Positions 36,353 to 47,379 of a DNA stretch of 64,000 nucleotides are shown here, in pieces. The notes below the pieces were generated by a model. That model did not search any database. It saw nothing but the letters and a program-made list of their open reading frames with translations, and had not been told where the DNA came from. Where the stretch lies: assembly GCF_003719195.1 (NCBI RefSeq), contig NZ_CP024996.1:2356001-2420000 (forward strand), given 5' to 3'. The stretch is from Herbaspirillum rubrisubalbicans. GTDB lineage: Bacteria; Pseudomonadota; Gammaproteobacteria; Burkholderiales; Burkholderiaceae_D. Positions within the stretch are counted from its first letter, which is position 1, and each line of letters opens with the position of its first letter. The position numbers and the translations under genes were made by a program.

Positions 36353-38107
36353 ATGAAGAGCCTCAAGGCACAGCTACTGTCTGCGCTGGTGGTGATGTGG
36401 ATGGGCTTGCTGCTGCTGGCAGCCTGGTCGGCCTACAGCGCCCGCGAAAACATGATGGAGGAACGCAAGGATGGCCTGCGCCGCGTGGTGGAGGCGGCCA
36501 ATGGCGTGGTCAACAGCTATGTGGCCGATGTTGCTGCGGGCAAGATTTCCAAGGAAGAGGCGCAGAAGAATGCACTGGAACGCATCGCTGCCATGCGCTA
36601 TGACGGCGACAATTACCTGTTCATCTTCGACTCCCGCCCGGTGGTGCTGATGCTGCCTTCCAACAAGGCGATGATCGGCAAGAATGTGGCCGACCGCAAG
36701 GATTCCGAGGGCAAGGCCTACTACGTCGAGATGATGAAGGTGGGCCAGGAAAAGCAGCAGGGCTTCGTGCAGTACATGGGTCGTCTGCCCGGTACTGACG
36801 ACAACAATCGCACCCCCAAGATGAGCTACGTGGTACACAACCAGGCTTGGGATTGGTTCATCGTCACCGGCGTGTTTCTCAGTGACGTGCAGGCCCAGTT
36901 CCGGGCCGACGTTTCCCGGCTCCTGGGCATCCTGTTGGTGGTGGGAGTGGTGGTGTCGCTGATGATGCTGGCCATCATCCGTCGCATCACCGGCAGTCTC
37001 GGTGGCGAACCCGCTTATGCGGTGGATATCGCCACCCGCATTGCCAATGGCGACCTGACCGTGCAGGTGCAGACGCGCGCCGGCGATACTCGCAGCCTGC
37101 TTTATGAAATGGCCACCATGCGTGAACGCCTGGCTGGCGTCATCAAGGGTATCCGTCAGGGGACCGAGGCCATCGATATCGGCGCCCACGAGATTGCCGC
37201 CGGCAACCTTGATCTGTCCTCGCGCACCGAAGAGCAGGCTGGTTCCTTGGCCATGACGGCCTCCAACATGGATTCGCTCACGGCCACCGTCAAGCAGAAT
37301 GCCGACAACGCCCGTCAGGCTGGCCAACTGGCCAACAGTGCCTCGGAGATCGCCCGGCGCGGCGGCGATGTGGTGGGGCAGGTGGTGCAGACCATGGAAG
37401 GTATTACGGAAAGTTCGCGCAAGATCTCGGACATCATTGGCGTGATCGACGGCATCGCCTTCCAGACCAATATCCTGGCGCTCAATGCGGCGGTGGAAGC
37501 CGCCCGCGCCGGCGAGCAAGGGCGCGGCTTTGCCGTGGTGGCCTCGGAAGTGCGCTCGCTGGCCCAGCGCAGCGCCCAGGCGGCCAAGGAAATCAAGGTC
37601 TTGATCGAGGATTCGGTACAGCGTGTGGGCAGCGGTTCGGATCAGGTGGCGCGCGCTGGTGAAACCATGGGCGAGGTGGTCTCGGCGGTGCAGCGTCTGA
37701 CCGACATCGTCAGTGAGATATCGGCCGCATCCGAAGAGCAGCGACGCGGCATTGAGCAGGTCAACCTGGCCGTCGGCGAAATGGACCAGGTGACCCAGCA
37801 GAATGCAGCGCTGGTGGAAGAAGCGGCCGCGGCCGCGGGTTCGCTGGAAGAGCAGGCGCGCCGCCTGAAGGCGGCGGTGGCGACCTTCCAGGTGGAGGGT
37901 GAGGAGGTCATTGCGCCGCAGACAGCATCTGCCACCGTCAAGGCAGCATCCGTAGCGGCCAAGCCGACCCTCAAGCCTGCTGCCAAGCCAATGGTGAAGC
38001 CGGTGGCACCGCTGCCACCGCCGAGCAAGGCGGTAGCCCCCGCCAAACCGGCCTCTGCGGGCAGGTCATCACCCGCAAACACTGATGATGATTGGGAAAC
38101 CTTCTGA
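36353..38107 (+). CDS. Methyl-accepting chemotaxis protein with C-terminal WETF tether
   Basis: 584 aa from ATG 36353 (CGGAG eight bases upstream; the longer frame to 36104 has no such site). TM1 ~7-29, periplasmic Cache-type domain ~35-185 ([20 protein letters not shown]), TM2 ~187-208, HAMP ~209-262, and the cytoplasmic hairpin with the conserved tip [20 protein letters not shown]. After an Ala/Pro/Lys linker of ~45 residues the protein ends DDDWETF, matching the xWETF pentapeptide by which CheR/CheB dock on E. coli Tar/Tsr. No che genes are nearby; ligand unknown, though single Cache domains of this type often bind small organic acids. Confidence 0.92.
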   Translation: MKSLKAQLLSALVVMWMGLLLLAAWSAYSARENMMEERKDGLRRVVEAANGVVNSYVADVAAGKISKEEAQKNALERIAAMRYDGDNYLFIFDSRPVVLMLPSNKAMIGKNVADRKDSEGKAYYVEMMKVGQEKQQGFVQYMGRLPGTDDNNRTPKMSYVVHNQAWDWFIVTGVFLSDVQAQFRADVSRLLGILLVVGVVVSLMMLAIIRRITGSLGGEPAYAVDIATRIANGDLTVQVQTRAGDTRSLLYEMATMRERLAGVIKGIRQGTEAIDIGAHEIAAGNLDLSSRTEEQAGSLAMTASNMDSLTATVKQNADNARQAGQLANSASEIARRGGDVVGQVVQTMEGITESSRKISDIIGVIDGIAFQTNILALNAAVEAARAGEQGRGFAVVASEVRSLAQRSAQAAKEIKVLIEDSVQRVGSGSDQVARAGETMGEVVSAVQRLTDIVSEISAASEEQRRGIEQVNLAVGEMDQVTQQNAALVEEAAAAAGSLEEQARRLKAAVATFQVEGEEVIAPQTASATVKAASVAAKPTLKPAAKPMVKPVAPLPPPSKAVAPAKPASAGRSSPANTDDDWETF

Positions 38108-38135
38108 TTCCCCCTTGCTGAAGTGAATGAAAGCG

Positions 38136-38172
38136 CGCCGTACCGATGCGAGTCGGTACGGCGTTCTTCTTT
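38136..38172 (+). terminator. Terminator after the chemoreceptor gene
   Basis: CGCCGTACCGA / TCGGTACGGCG stem with 6-base loop and a TTCTTCTTT tail. Confidence 0.8.
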
Positions 38173-38258
38173 GCGCAGTGTAGGGTGCGAAGATGGGCGG
38201 AGAAACGCGCCGCCAGAGGCGATCCACAGCCGTTTTTGGCCTTGCCAGGGCCGTGCGA

Positions 38259-38267
38259 TGTTATGAT
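38259..38267 (+). promoter_or_regulatory. Possible extended -10 upstream of smc
   Basis: TG-N-TATGAT at 38259-38267, about 60 bases before the smc start. A matching -35 is not convincing (TTGCCA is only 14 bp away), so weak. Confidence 0.3.
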
Positions 38268-38327
38268 ACCGGCCTTTCTGGAAGCAAAATTCCCGCTTTC
38301 CCTCAATTGTTTTAATTTGTCGATAAC

Positions 38328-41300
38328 GTGCGTCTAACTTCCATCAAATTATCTGGATTCAAGTCCTTCGTCGAGCCTACGCATTTCCAGGTTCCGGGGC
38401 AGCTGGTCGGCGTGGTCGGACCCAACGGCTGCGGCAAATCCAACATCATCGACGCCGTGCGCTGGGTCTTGGGTGAATCCAAGGCCTCCGAGCTGCGTGG
38501 CGAGTCGATGCAGGACGTCATCTTCAACGGCTCTACCCACCGCAAGCCGGCCGGGCGCGCCTCGGTCGAGCTGGTGTTCGACAACTCTGCCGGCAAGGCC
38601 GCCGGCCAGTGGGGCCAGTACGCTGAAATCGCCGTCAAGCGCACCTTGACCCGCGACGGTACGTCGTCCTACTACATCAACAACCAGTCGGTACGCCGCC
38701 GCGACATCCAGGACATCTTCCTCGGTACCGGCCTGGGTCCGCGCGCCTACGCCATCATCGGCCAGGGCATGATCTCGCGCATCATCGAGGCGCGTCCTGA
38801 AGAGCTGCGCATTTTCCTGGAAGAAGCCGCAGGCGTATCGAAGTACAAGGAACGCCGCCGCGAAACCGAGAACCGCCTGCACGACACCACCGAAAACCTG
38901 ACCCGCCTGGAAGACATCCTGCGCGAGCTCAATACCAACCTGGAAAAGCTGGAAGCTCAAGCCGCCGTGGCCAAGAAATTCCACGAGTTGCAGAACGACC
39001 AGGAAGAAAAGCAGAAGCTGCTGTGGCTGCTGCGCAAGAACGAGGCCAAGGCGGAGCAGGAGCGCTTCTTCAAGGAAATCGAGCGCGCCCAGATCGACCT
39101 GGAAGAGCAGACCGCCAAGCTGCGCCACGTCGAAACCGAGCTGGAGCATATGCGCCAGGCGCACTATGGCGCCGGCGACCGCCTGCACCAGGCGCAAGGC
39201 CACCTGTACCAGACCAACTCCGAAATCGGCAGCCTGGAAGCGCAGATCAAGTTCGTCATCGAATCGCGCAACCGCCTGCAAGCCCAGTTGAACTCCCTGG
39301 GCGCGCAGCGCGACCAGTGGCAGCGCCAGGGCACCCAGCAGCAGGAAGAACTGGCAGAAGCCGAGATCCAGCTCGAAGAATTCGGAATGCGGGTGGAGCA
39401 AGCCCAGCACGCGGTGCAAGACACCAGCGATCGCTTGCCGTCGCTGGAGGCGGCCTGGCGCGAATCGCAGGTCAAGACCACCGAGTCGCGCGGCAAGATC
39501 ATGCAGGTACAGCAGCAGATCGAGCTGCAATCGACGCACCAGCGCAATGCTTCCAACATCCTCTCCGGCCTGGCCGCACGCCGCGAACGCCTGATGCAGG
39601 AAAAGAACGGCATGGCCTTGCCCGACGAGACGCACCTGTCCAACCTGCGGATGCAGCTGGAAGAAAAGCAGGCCTCGCTGGAAGAGGCCAATCTGTACCT
39701 GGAGGAGGCGCAGGAGCAGTTGCCGCGCTTGGAAGAAGAGCGCCGCACCGCCCAGGAACTGGTCAGCAAGGAAACCTCGGCCAATGCCCAGCTGGAAGCG
39801 CGCCTGACGGCCCTGAAGCAATTGCAGGAAAGCGTACAGGCCCAGGGCAAGGTGCAACCCTGGCTGGAAAAGCACGGTCTGGCCGAGCTGCCGCGCCTGT
39901 GGCAGAAGCTGCACATCGAATCCGGCTGGGAAACCGCGCTGGAAGCGGTGCTGCGCGAGCGCATGTCGGCCCTGGAAATGTCCAACCTGGACTGGGCCAA
40001 AGCCTTCTTCAGCGACGCCCCGCCGGCCAAGCTGGCGCTGTACGCGCCCAATGCCGGGCTGGCCCAGCCGGACGCCCAGCCAGTGGCGGGCCTGAAGCCC
40101 TTCGTGACGCTGCTGCAACTGAACGATCCGGGCCTGCGCGCCCTGATGAACGACTGGCTCAACCACATCTACATCGCCGACGATACCGCCACGGCCTTTG
40201 CCGAGCGCTCCAAGCTGCCGCTGGGCGGTCTCTTCGTGACCCGCCAGGGTCATGTGGTGAGTAACTCCAGCGTGCGTTTCTACGCCTCCGATTCGGAGCA
40301 GGACGGTATGCTGGCGCGCCAGCAGGAAATCGAGAACATCACCAAGCAGCAACGTGCCCAAGCGATGCTGGCCGAAGAAGCCAAGGGCCGCGCAGTGCGT
40401 GCCGAAGCGGCCCTGTCGGCGGCGTCGCAGCGCCTGCAGGAACTGCGCCAGCGCGTCAATTCGCTGACCCAGTCGGCGCATAGCCTGCAGATCGAAGTGA
40501 TGAAGCTATCCGAGGTGCAGGAACGCTTCAACCAGCGCAGCACCCAGATCGCCACCGACCTGGAAGAAATCGGGATGCAGGAAGCCGAGCAGCAGCAGGT
40601 GCAGGCTGAATCCGAGGCGCGCTTTGAGGAGCTGGATATCGAACTGGCCGAGTTGCAAGAGCAGCACGAGAACGGCCAGACCGATTACCTCAACAAGGAA
40701 CAGCAGCTCAACGACGCCCGCACGCGCTTGCGCGAGCTGGAGCGCGCCGCCCAGGAAAGCGAATTCGCCGAGAAGTCGCACCGCAACAAGATCGAGGAAT
40801 TGAAGCGTGGCATTGCCACTGCCCTGGAACAGGCGGCGCAACTGTTTGCCAGTATGCAGCAGGGTAATCTGGAGCTGGAAAGCCTGGACGATCAGGCCGC
40901 CCAGGCTGGCCTGCAAGAGCTGCTGGACCGCCGCAGCGAGCAGGAGCGTGCGCTGGCCGATGCCCGCCACGAACTGGATCAGCTCTCGCAGCAACTGCGC
41001 TCGCATGAAGAAGCACGCTTGCAGGCCGAACGCAGCCTGCAACCGCAGCGTGATCGCATCACCGAACTGCAACTGAAGGAACAGGCCGCGCGCCTGAACC
41101 AAGAGCAATTCTCCGAAGCGCTGGCCCAGACCCAGGCCGACGAGGCCGCCTTGTCCGAGAAGCTCACCAGCGACATGCGCCCGTCCTATCTGCAAGGCGA
41201 AGTGACCCGCCTGACCAACGCCATTGCGGCGTTGGGCGCGGTCAACCTGGCGGCGCTGGACGAACTGGCCACCGCTTCTGAGCGCAAGCACTTCCTCGAT

Positions 41301-41858
41301 GCCCAGCACGCCGACCTGAACGAAGCCATCACCACGCTGCAGGACGCGATCCACAAGATCGACATGGAAACCCGCGACCTGCTGCAGGACACCTTCGACA
41401 AGGTCAACCACCACTTCTCGGAACTATTCCCGGTGCTCTTCGGCGGTGGACAGGCCAAGCTCATCATGACCGGCGACGAAATCCTCGATTCCGGGGTGCA
41501 GGTCATGGCGCAGCCGCCGGGCAAGAAGAACGCCACCATCCACCTGCTCTCCGGTGGGGAAAAGGCGCTCACGGCCACGGCCCTGGTGTTCTCCATGTTC
41601 CAGTTGAATCCGGCGCCGTTCTGCTTGCTCGATGAGGTGGACGCGCCGCTGGACGATGCCAATACCGAGCGCTTTGCCAACATGGTCAAGCGCATGTCGG
41701 ATCACACCCAGTTCCTCTTCATCTCGCACAACAAGATCGCCATGGAAATGGCGCAGCAACTGATCGGGGTGACCATGCAGGAACAGGGGGTCTCGCGTAT
41801 CGTGGCAGTGGACATGGAGTCGGCCGCCAACTTCTCCAGCGCCGAACAGGCCGCCTGA
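38328..41858 (+). CDS. smc: Chromosome partition protein Smc
   Basis: 1176 aa, full length. N-terminal Walker A GPNGCGKSNIIDAV, two long coiled coils (about 170-500 and 660-1020) flanking a hinge, and C-terminal head with signature LLSGGEKALTATAL and Walker B FCLLDEVDAPLDD. Condenses and segregates chromosomes with ScpAB, which is not in the window. GTG start with no visible ribosome site. The smc-zipA-ligA order is usual in betaproteobacteria. Confidence 0.96.
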   Translation: MRLTSIKLSGFKSFVEPTHFQVPGQLVGVVGPNGCGKSNIIDAVRWVLGESKASELRGESMQDVIFNGSTHRKPAGRASVELVFDNSAGKAAGQWGQYAEIAVKRTLTRDGTSSYYINNQSVRRRDIQDIFLGTGLGPRAYAIIGQGMISRIIEARPEELRIFLEEAAGVSKYKERRRETENRLHDTTENLTRLEDILRELNTNLEKLEAQAAVAKKFHELQNDQEEKQKLLWLLRKNEAKAEQERFFKEIERAQIDLEEQTAKLRHVETELEHMRQAHYGAGDRLHQAQGHLYQTNSEIGSLEAQIKFVIESRNRLQAQLNSLGAQRDQWQRQGTQQQEELAEAEIQLEEFGMRVEQAQHAVQDTSDRLPSLEAAWRESQVKTTESRGKIMQVQQQIELQSTHQRNASNILSGLAARRERLMQEKNGMALPDETHLSNLRMQLEEKQASLEEANLYLEEAQEQLPRLEEERRTAQELVSKETSANAQLEARLTALKQLQESVQAQGKVQPWLEKHGLAELPRLWQKLHIESGWETALEAVLRERMSALEMSNLDWAKAFFSDAPPAKLALYAPNAGLAQPDAQPVAGLKPFVTLLQLNDPGLRALMNDWLNHIYIADDTATAFAERSKLPLGGLFVTRQGHVVSNSSVRFYASDSEQDGMLARQQEIENITKQQRAQAMLAEEAKGRAVRAEAALSAASQRLQELRQRVNSLTQSAHSLQIEVMKLSEVQERFNQRSTQIATDLEEIGMQEAEQQQVQAESEARFEELDIELAELQEQHENGQTDYLNKEQQLNDARTRLRELERAAQESEFAEKSHRNKIEELKRGIATALEQAAQLFASMQQGNLELESLDDQAAQAGLQELLDRRSEQERALADARHELDQLSQQLRSHEEARLQAERSLQPQRDRITELQLKEQAARLNQEQFSEALAQTQADEAALSEKLTSDMRPSYLQGEVTRLTNAIAALGAVNLAALDELATASERKHFLDAQHADLNEAITTLQDAIHKIDMETRDLLQDTFDKVNHHFSELFPVLFGGGQAKLIMTGDEILDSGVQVMAQPPGKKNATIHLLSGGEKALTATALVFSMFQLNPAPFCLLDEVDAPLDDANTERFANMVKRMSDHTQFLFISHNKIAMEMAQQLIGVTMQEQGVSRIVAVDMESAANFSSAEQAA

Positions 41859-42246
41859 TGGGTTGTGCTGGCTTGGCCTGGGGCTTTGTCGGCTTGACAA
41901 GCAGGGGGCGTGACCGTACCCTGAAAGCCTTGCCGACCAGCCCACAAGGGCGCGAGCCCCAGCTGGAACCGTACTGATACGGCCTACGGGCCATGGAAAA
42001 ATAACAATATCTTGACCGCGCACTTGCCGTACCCGATCCGTTCGATGTGCCAGATGAGCGCCGCACTGGCCGCTGCCAGCAGCGCTGCGGCAGTCACGGA
42101 TGGCCGTGTGAGCGGCCCGCGCGGTCCGGGCCTTCTTGGATTGATAGGATTCGGATTTCTTCGATGAGCAGCTCTTCCCAGCCGACCATGCCACGCGGCG
42201 CCCATGATGGCGCCTTCCCGCCAGCCAGCCTGAAAGGTCGTGCAGC
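41859..42246. other. 388-bp smc-zipA intergenic region
   Basis: No gene seen; a few antisense frames only. May hold the zipA promoter; no clear boxes found. No terminator with T-run detected after smc. Confidence 0.5.
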
Positions 42247-43566
42247 ATGATGATGGATCTCCAGACCAGCCTGATCATTCTTGGCGCCGTGTTTGTCGCT
42301 GGGGTCATCACCTACAACAAGTGGCAGGAGCACAAGGCGCGCAAGACAGTGGAGCGTGCTTTTTCTTCGTCTCACGATGATGTACTGATGTCGCCCGATG
42401 AACCCGGCCTGGCCCCGACCGAACCGGTCTTCACCGCACCGGTGGCAGAACGTAGTGGCGCCCCGGCCAGCCCGGCTGCACCGGAGATGGGACGCGCCGA
42501 ACCCTCGCTGTACGAGGTGCCGGAACGCAAGCCGGTCTCTGCTCCGGTGAAGGCTTACCAGGAGCAGGCCGAGTTCGAGCCGCGCGAACCCTTCTTGGGC
42601 GAGCCGCCGCTAGCCGAGCCGGCGCGCGGCGCCGAAGCGGCACTGGATCAGGCCCTGGCCCAGGCGCAGCAGTCCACCGTGGCACAGGTCATCGCCGGTG
42701 CCGAGGAGCAGATCGAGACCGCGCCCGCCTTCACGCCGCCGCCCGAGATGCAGGCCCGCCTGGCGCCCAAGCGCGAGCTGCCGGTGGATGAGCTGATCGA
42801 CTGCAACATCCCCATCGCTTTGGACAATCCGCTGCGCGGTGACAAGCTGCTGCCGTTGCTGCAGAACCTGCGCCATGTGGGCAACAAGCCGGTGCATTTC
42901 ATCGGCCGCACCCTCGAAGGCGACTGGGAAGCCATTGCTCACGGCAGCATCTACGACGCCTTGCTGGCCGGCGCGCAACTGGCCAACCGCAGCAATGCCA
43001 TCAATGAGATCGAATATTCGGAACTGGTCATGCGTCTGCGCGACCTGACCGATTCGCTCTCGGGCGAACCGGAACTGCCGGACATGCCCGACGTCATCCG
43101 CACTGCCCAGGCACTGCATCAGTTCATCATCGACCATGATGCCCAGTTGTCGGTGAATGTGCGCTCGCAAGGAGCGCCCTGGAGCCTGGCAACATTGCTG
43201 GCGGCATTGACCCGCCAGGGCTTCGACCGCCGTACCGAAGGTTACCTGGTGATGCAGGATGGCGAGGGCGAGGTCTTGTTTGCGCTCTCCACCAATGCCA
43301 CCCCGACCGATGAAACCACCGATCGCCTGACGTTGTTGCTGGATGTGCCCCGCGTGGCGCCTTCGCGTGACGGCTACGGCGCCCTGGTGGCCTGCGCCAA
43401 GTCGCTGTCGGCGCGCCTGGGCGGCATCATCGTGGACGACAGCGACCAGCCCCTGACCGATGAAGCGCTTTCCGATATCGCCGAACAGGTGGCCGCGTTC
43501 TACAGCGCCATGGAATCGGCCGAGATCCCGGCCGGTTCCACCCGTGCCTTGCGCCTGTTCAGCTAA
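42247..43566 (+). CDS. zipA: Cell division protein ZipA
   Basis: 439 aa. N-terminal single TM (~6-22), charged basic stretch, then a long Pro/Glu/Ala-rich linker to ~180, and a C-terminal domain (~290-435) containing the FtsZ-binding region (RVAPSRDGYGALVACAKSLSARLGG). Inner-membrane anchor for the Z-ring. Identified by architecture and place between smc and ligA. Starts ATGATGATG, so the exact Met is open. Confidence 0.88.
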   Translation: MMMDLQTSLIILGAVFVAGVITYNKWQEHKARKTVERAFSSSHDDVLMSPDEPGLAPTEPVFTAPVAERSGAPASPAAPEMGRAEPSLYEVPERKPVSAPVKAYQEQAEFEPREPFLGEPPLAEPARGAEAALDQALAQAQQSTVAQVIAGAEEQIETAPAFTPPPEMQARLAPKRELPVDELIDCNIPIALDNPLRGDKLLPLLQNLRHVGNKPVHFIGRTLEGDWEAIAHGSIYDALLAGAQLANRSNAINEIEYSELVMRLRDLTDSLSGEPELPDMPDVIRTAQALHQFIIDHDAQLSVNVRSQGAPWSLATLLAALTRQGFDRRTEGYLVMQDGEGEVLFALSTNATPTDETTDRLTLLLDVPRVAPSRDGYGALVACAKSLSARLGGIIVDDSDQPLTDEALSDIAEQVAAFYSAMESAEIPAGSTRALRLFS

Positions 43567-45657
<2,091 letters not shown>

Positions 45658-45759
45658 ACGTAATCATATTGTCGTTTTATTCATATACAATTCGCCCGCA
45701 CTGTCTTTTTATGCAGACGATAAGAATAGAACAAGACCCATTTTTCCCTCGGAGTCATG

Positions 45760-46650
45760 ATGATCAAGAAGATCAAGAAAGCCGTCTTCCCCGTTGCCGG
45801 TCTCGGTAGCCGCTTCCTGCCCGCCACCAAGGCGCAGCCCAAGGAAATGCTGCCCATCGTTGACAAGCCGCTGATCCATTACGCGGTCGAAGAGGCGGTG
45901 GCCGCCGGTATTACCGAAATGGTATTCATCACCGGTCGCAACAAGCGCGCCATCGAAGACCACTTTGACAAGGCCTACGAACTGGAAAGCGAACTGGAAG
46001 CCGCCGGCAAGCAGAAGCTGCTGGACATCGTGCGTAACGTCGTGCCCAAGAGCGTCAATTGCATCTTCATCCGCCAGTCCGAGCCGCTGGGCCTGGGCCA
46101 TGCCGTGCTGTGCGCACGCCCGGTGGTGGGCGAGGAGCCGTTTGCGATTCTGCTGGCCGATGACTTCATGGATACCGACCCTGGTGTCAAGCCGGTGATG
46201 GCACAGATGACCGATATCTATGCGCGCGAAGGCATGAGCATGTTGGCGGTGCAGGAAGTGCCCAAGAGCGATACCCGTCAATACGGCATCGTCAGCGCCA
46301 CGCCTTACCAGCCCGACCTGGAGCGCATCAACGCCATCGTCGAAAAGCCCGCGCCGGAAGAAGCCCCGTCCACGCTGGCGGTGGTCGGTCGCTACGTGCT
46401 CAACAGCCGCATCTTCCACTACCTGGAAAACATTCCGCGCGGTGCCGGTGGCGAGATCCAGTTGACCGATGGCATTGCCAAGCTGATGCAGGCAGAATCA
46501 GTGCTGGCCTATCGCTACCAGGGTCAGCGCTATGACTGCGGTTCCAAGCTGGGCTATCTCAAGGCGATGGTGGCTATGGGGCTGAAGCACCCGGAAACCG
46601 GCCCCGCTTTTTCGGAATATCTGCACGACGTGGCGACCAAGCAGGGTTGA
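45760..46650 (+). CDS. galU: UTP-glucose-1-phosphate uridylyltransferase
   Basis: 296 aa from ATG 45760 (the ATG at 45757 is only 2 bases from GGAG). Nucleotidyltransferase with [21 protein letters not shown] and the metal region [12 protein letters not shown]. Makes UDP-glucose for polysaccharide, LPS and trehalose. 99 bp after ligA. Confidence 0.95.
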   Translation: MIKKIKKAVFPVAGLGSRFLPATKAQPKEMLPIVDKPLIHYAVEEAVAAGITEMVFITGRNKRAIEDHFDKAYELESELEAAGKQKLLDIVRNVVPKSVNCIFIRQSEPLGLGHAVLCARPVVGEEPFAILLADDFMDTDPGVKPVMAQMTDIYAREGMSMLAVQEVPKSDTRQYGIVSATPYQPDLERINAIVEKPAPEEAPSTLAVVGRYVLNSRIFHYLENIPRGAGGEIQLTDGIAKLMQAESVLAYRYQGQRYDCGSKLGYLKAMVAMGLKHPETGPAFSEYLHDVATKQG

Positions 46651-46733
46651 GGCATCGCGCTGGGAACAACGCTGCCACCAAGATGACATTCAACGCCCGG
46701 CTTGATCCGGGCGTCTTGGACGGAGATAGGCAA

Positions 46734-47270
46734 ATGGCAATACGCGACATTCTCAAGATGGGCGACCCGCGCCTGCTGCGCCAGGCGCAGCCGGTGACGG
46801 ACTTTGGTACGCCCGAACTGGCGCGGCTGGTGGATGATATGTTCCAGACCATGCGTGCGGTCAATGGGGCTGGTCTTGCCGCGCCACAGATCGGGGTGGA
46901 CCTGCAACTGGTGATCTTCGGCTTCGGCCACAACCAGCGCTACCCCGATGCCCCGGCCGTGCCGGAGACGGTGCTCATCAATCCGGTATTGACCCCCTTG
47001 TCGGAGGAAGAGGAAGAGGGCTGGGAAGGCTGCCTGTCAGTCCCGGGGATGCGTGGCGTGGTGCCGCGCTGGCGCCAGTTGCGCTACCAGGGCTTCGACC
47101 AGAACGGTCATCCCATCGATCGTACCGTGGATGGCTTCCATGCCCGGGTGGTGCAGCATGAGTGCGATCACTTGCAGGGCATCCTGTATCCGATGCGCAT
47201 CCGCGATTTCCGGCAATTCGGCTTTACCGAAATCCTGTTCCCGGACCTCGATCCCAGTCAGGACGACTGA
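46734..47270 (+). CDS. def: Peptide deformylase
   Basis: 178 aa from ATG 46734 (GGAGATAGG upstream; earlier in-frame Met codons lack a ribosome site). Motifs [18 protein letters not shown] with metal Cys, and QHECDHLQG with HExxH. Removes N-formyl groups. Loop EEEEEGWEG is acidic. This is a stand-alone paralogue, not in the usual def-fmt pair, so another def copy near fmt is likely elsewhere. Confidence 0.92.
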   Translation: MAIRDILKMGDPRLLRQAQPVTDFGTPELARLVDDMFQTMRAVNGAGLAAPQIGVDLQLVIFGFGHNQRYPDAPAVPETVLINPVLTPLSEEEEEGWEGCLSVPGMRGVVPRWRQLRYQGFDQNGHPIDRTVDGFHARVVQHECDHLQGILYPMRIRDFRQFGFTEILFPDLDPSQDD

Positions 47271-47323
47271 GAATGGCTGAGGATGATTGAGCCAGTCTTG
47301 CGCTGAATCGATCGTCAGGTCAT

Positions 47324-47356
47324 AAAAAAATCCCGGCGTAGTGCCGGGATTTTCTT
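47324..47356. terminator. Bidirectional terminator between def and cphA
   Basis: AAAATCCCGGC-GTAGT-GCCGGGATTTT with A-run before and T-rich after; between convergent genes. Confidence 0.88.
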
Positions 47357-47379
47357 GAGCGCTCTGCCGAACGAGAGAC

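Noticed and set aside
38349..40481. 710-residue minus-strand open frame
   Set aside because: Antisense to the smc coiled coil; repetitive Leu/Gln/Gly composition caused by high-GC third positions. Smc has full family motifs.
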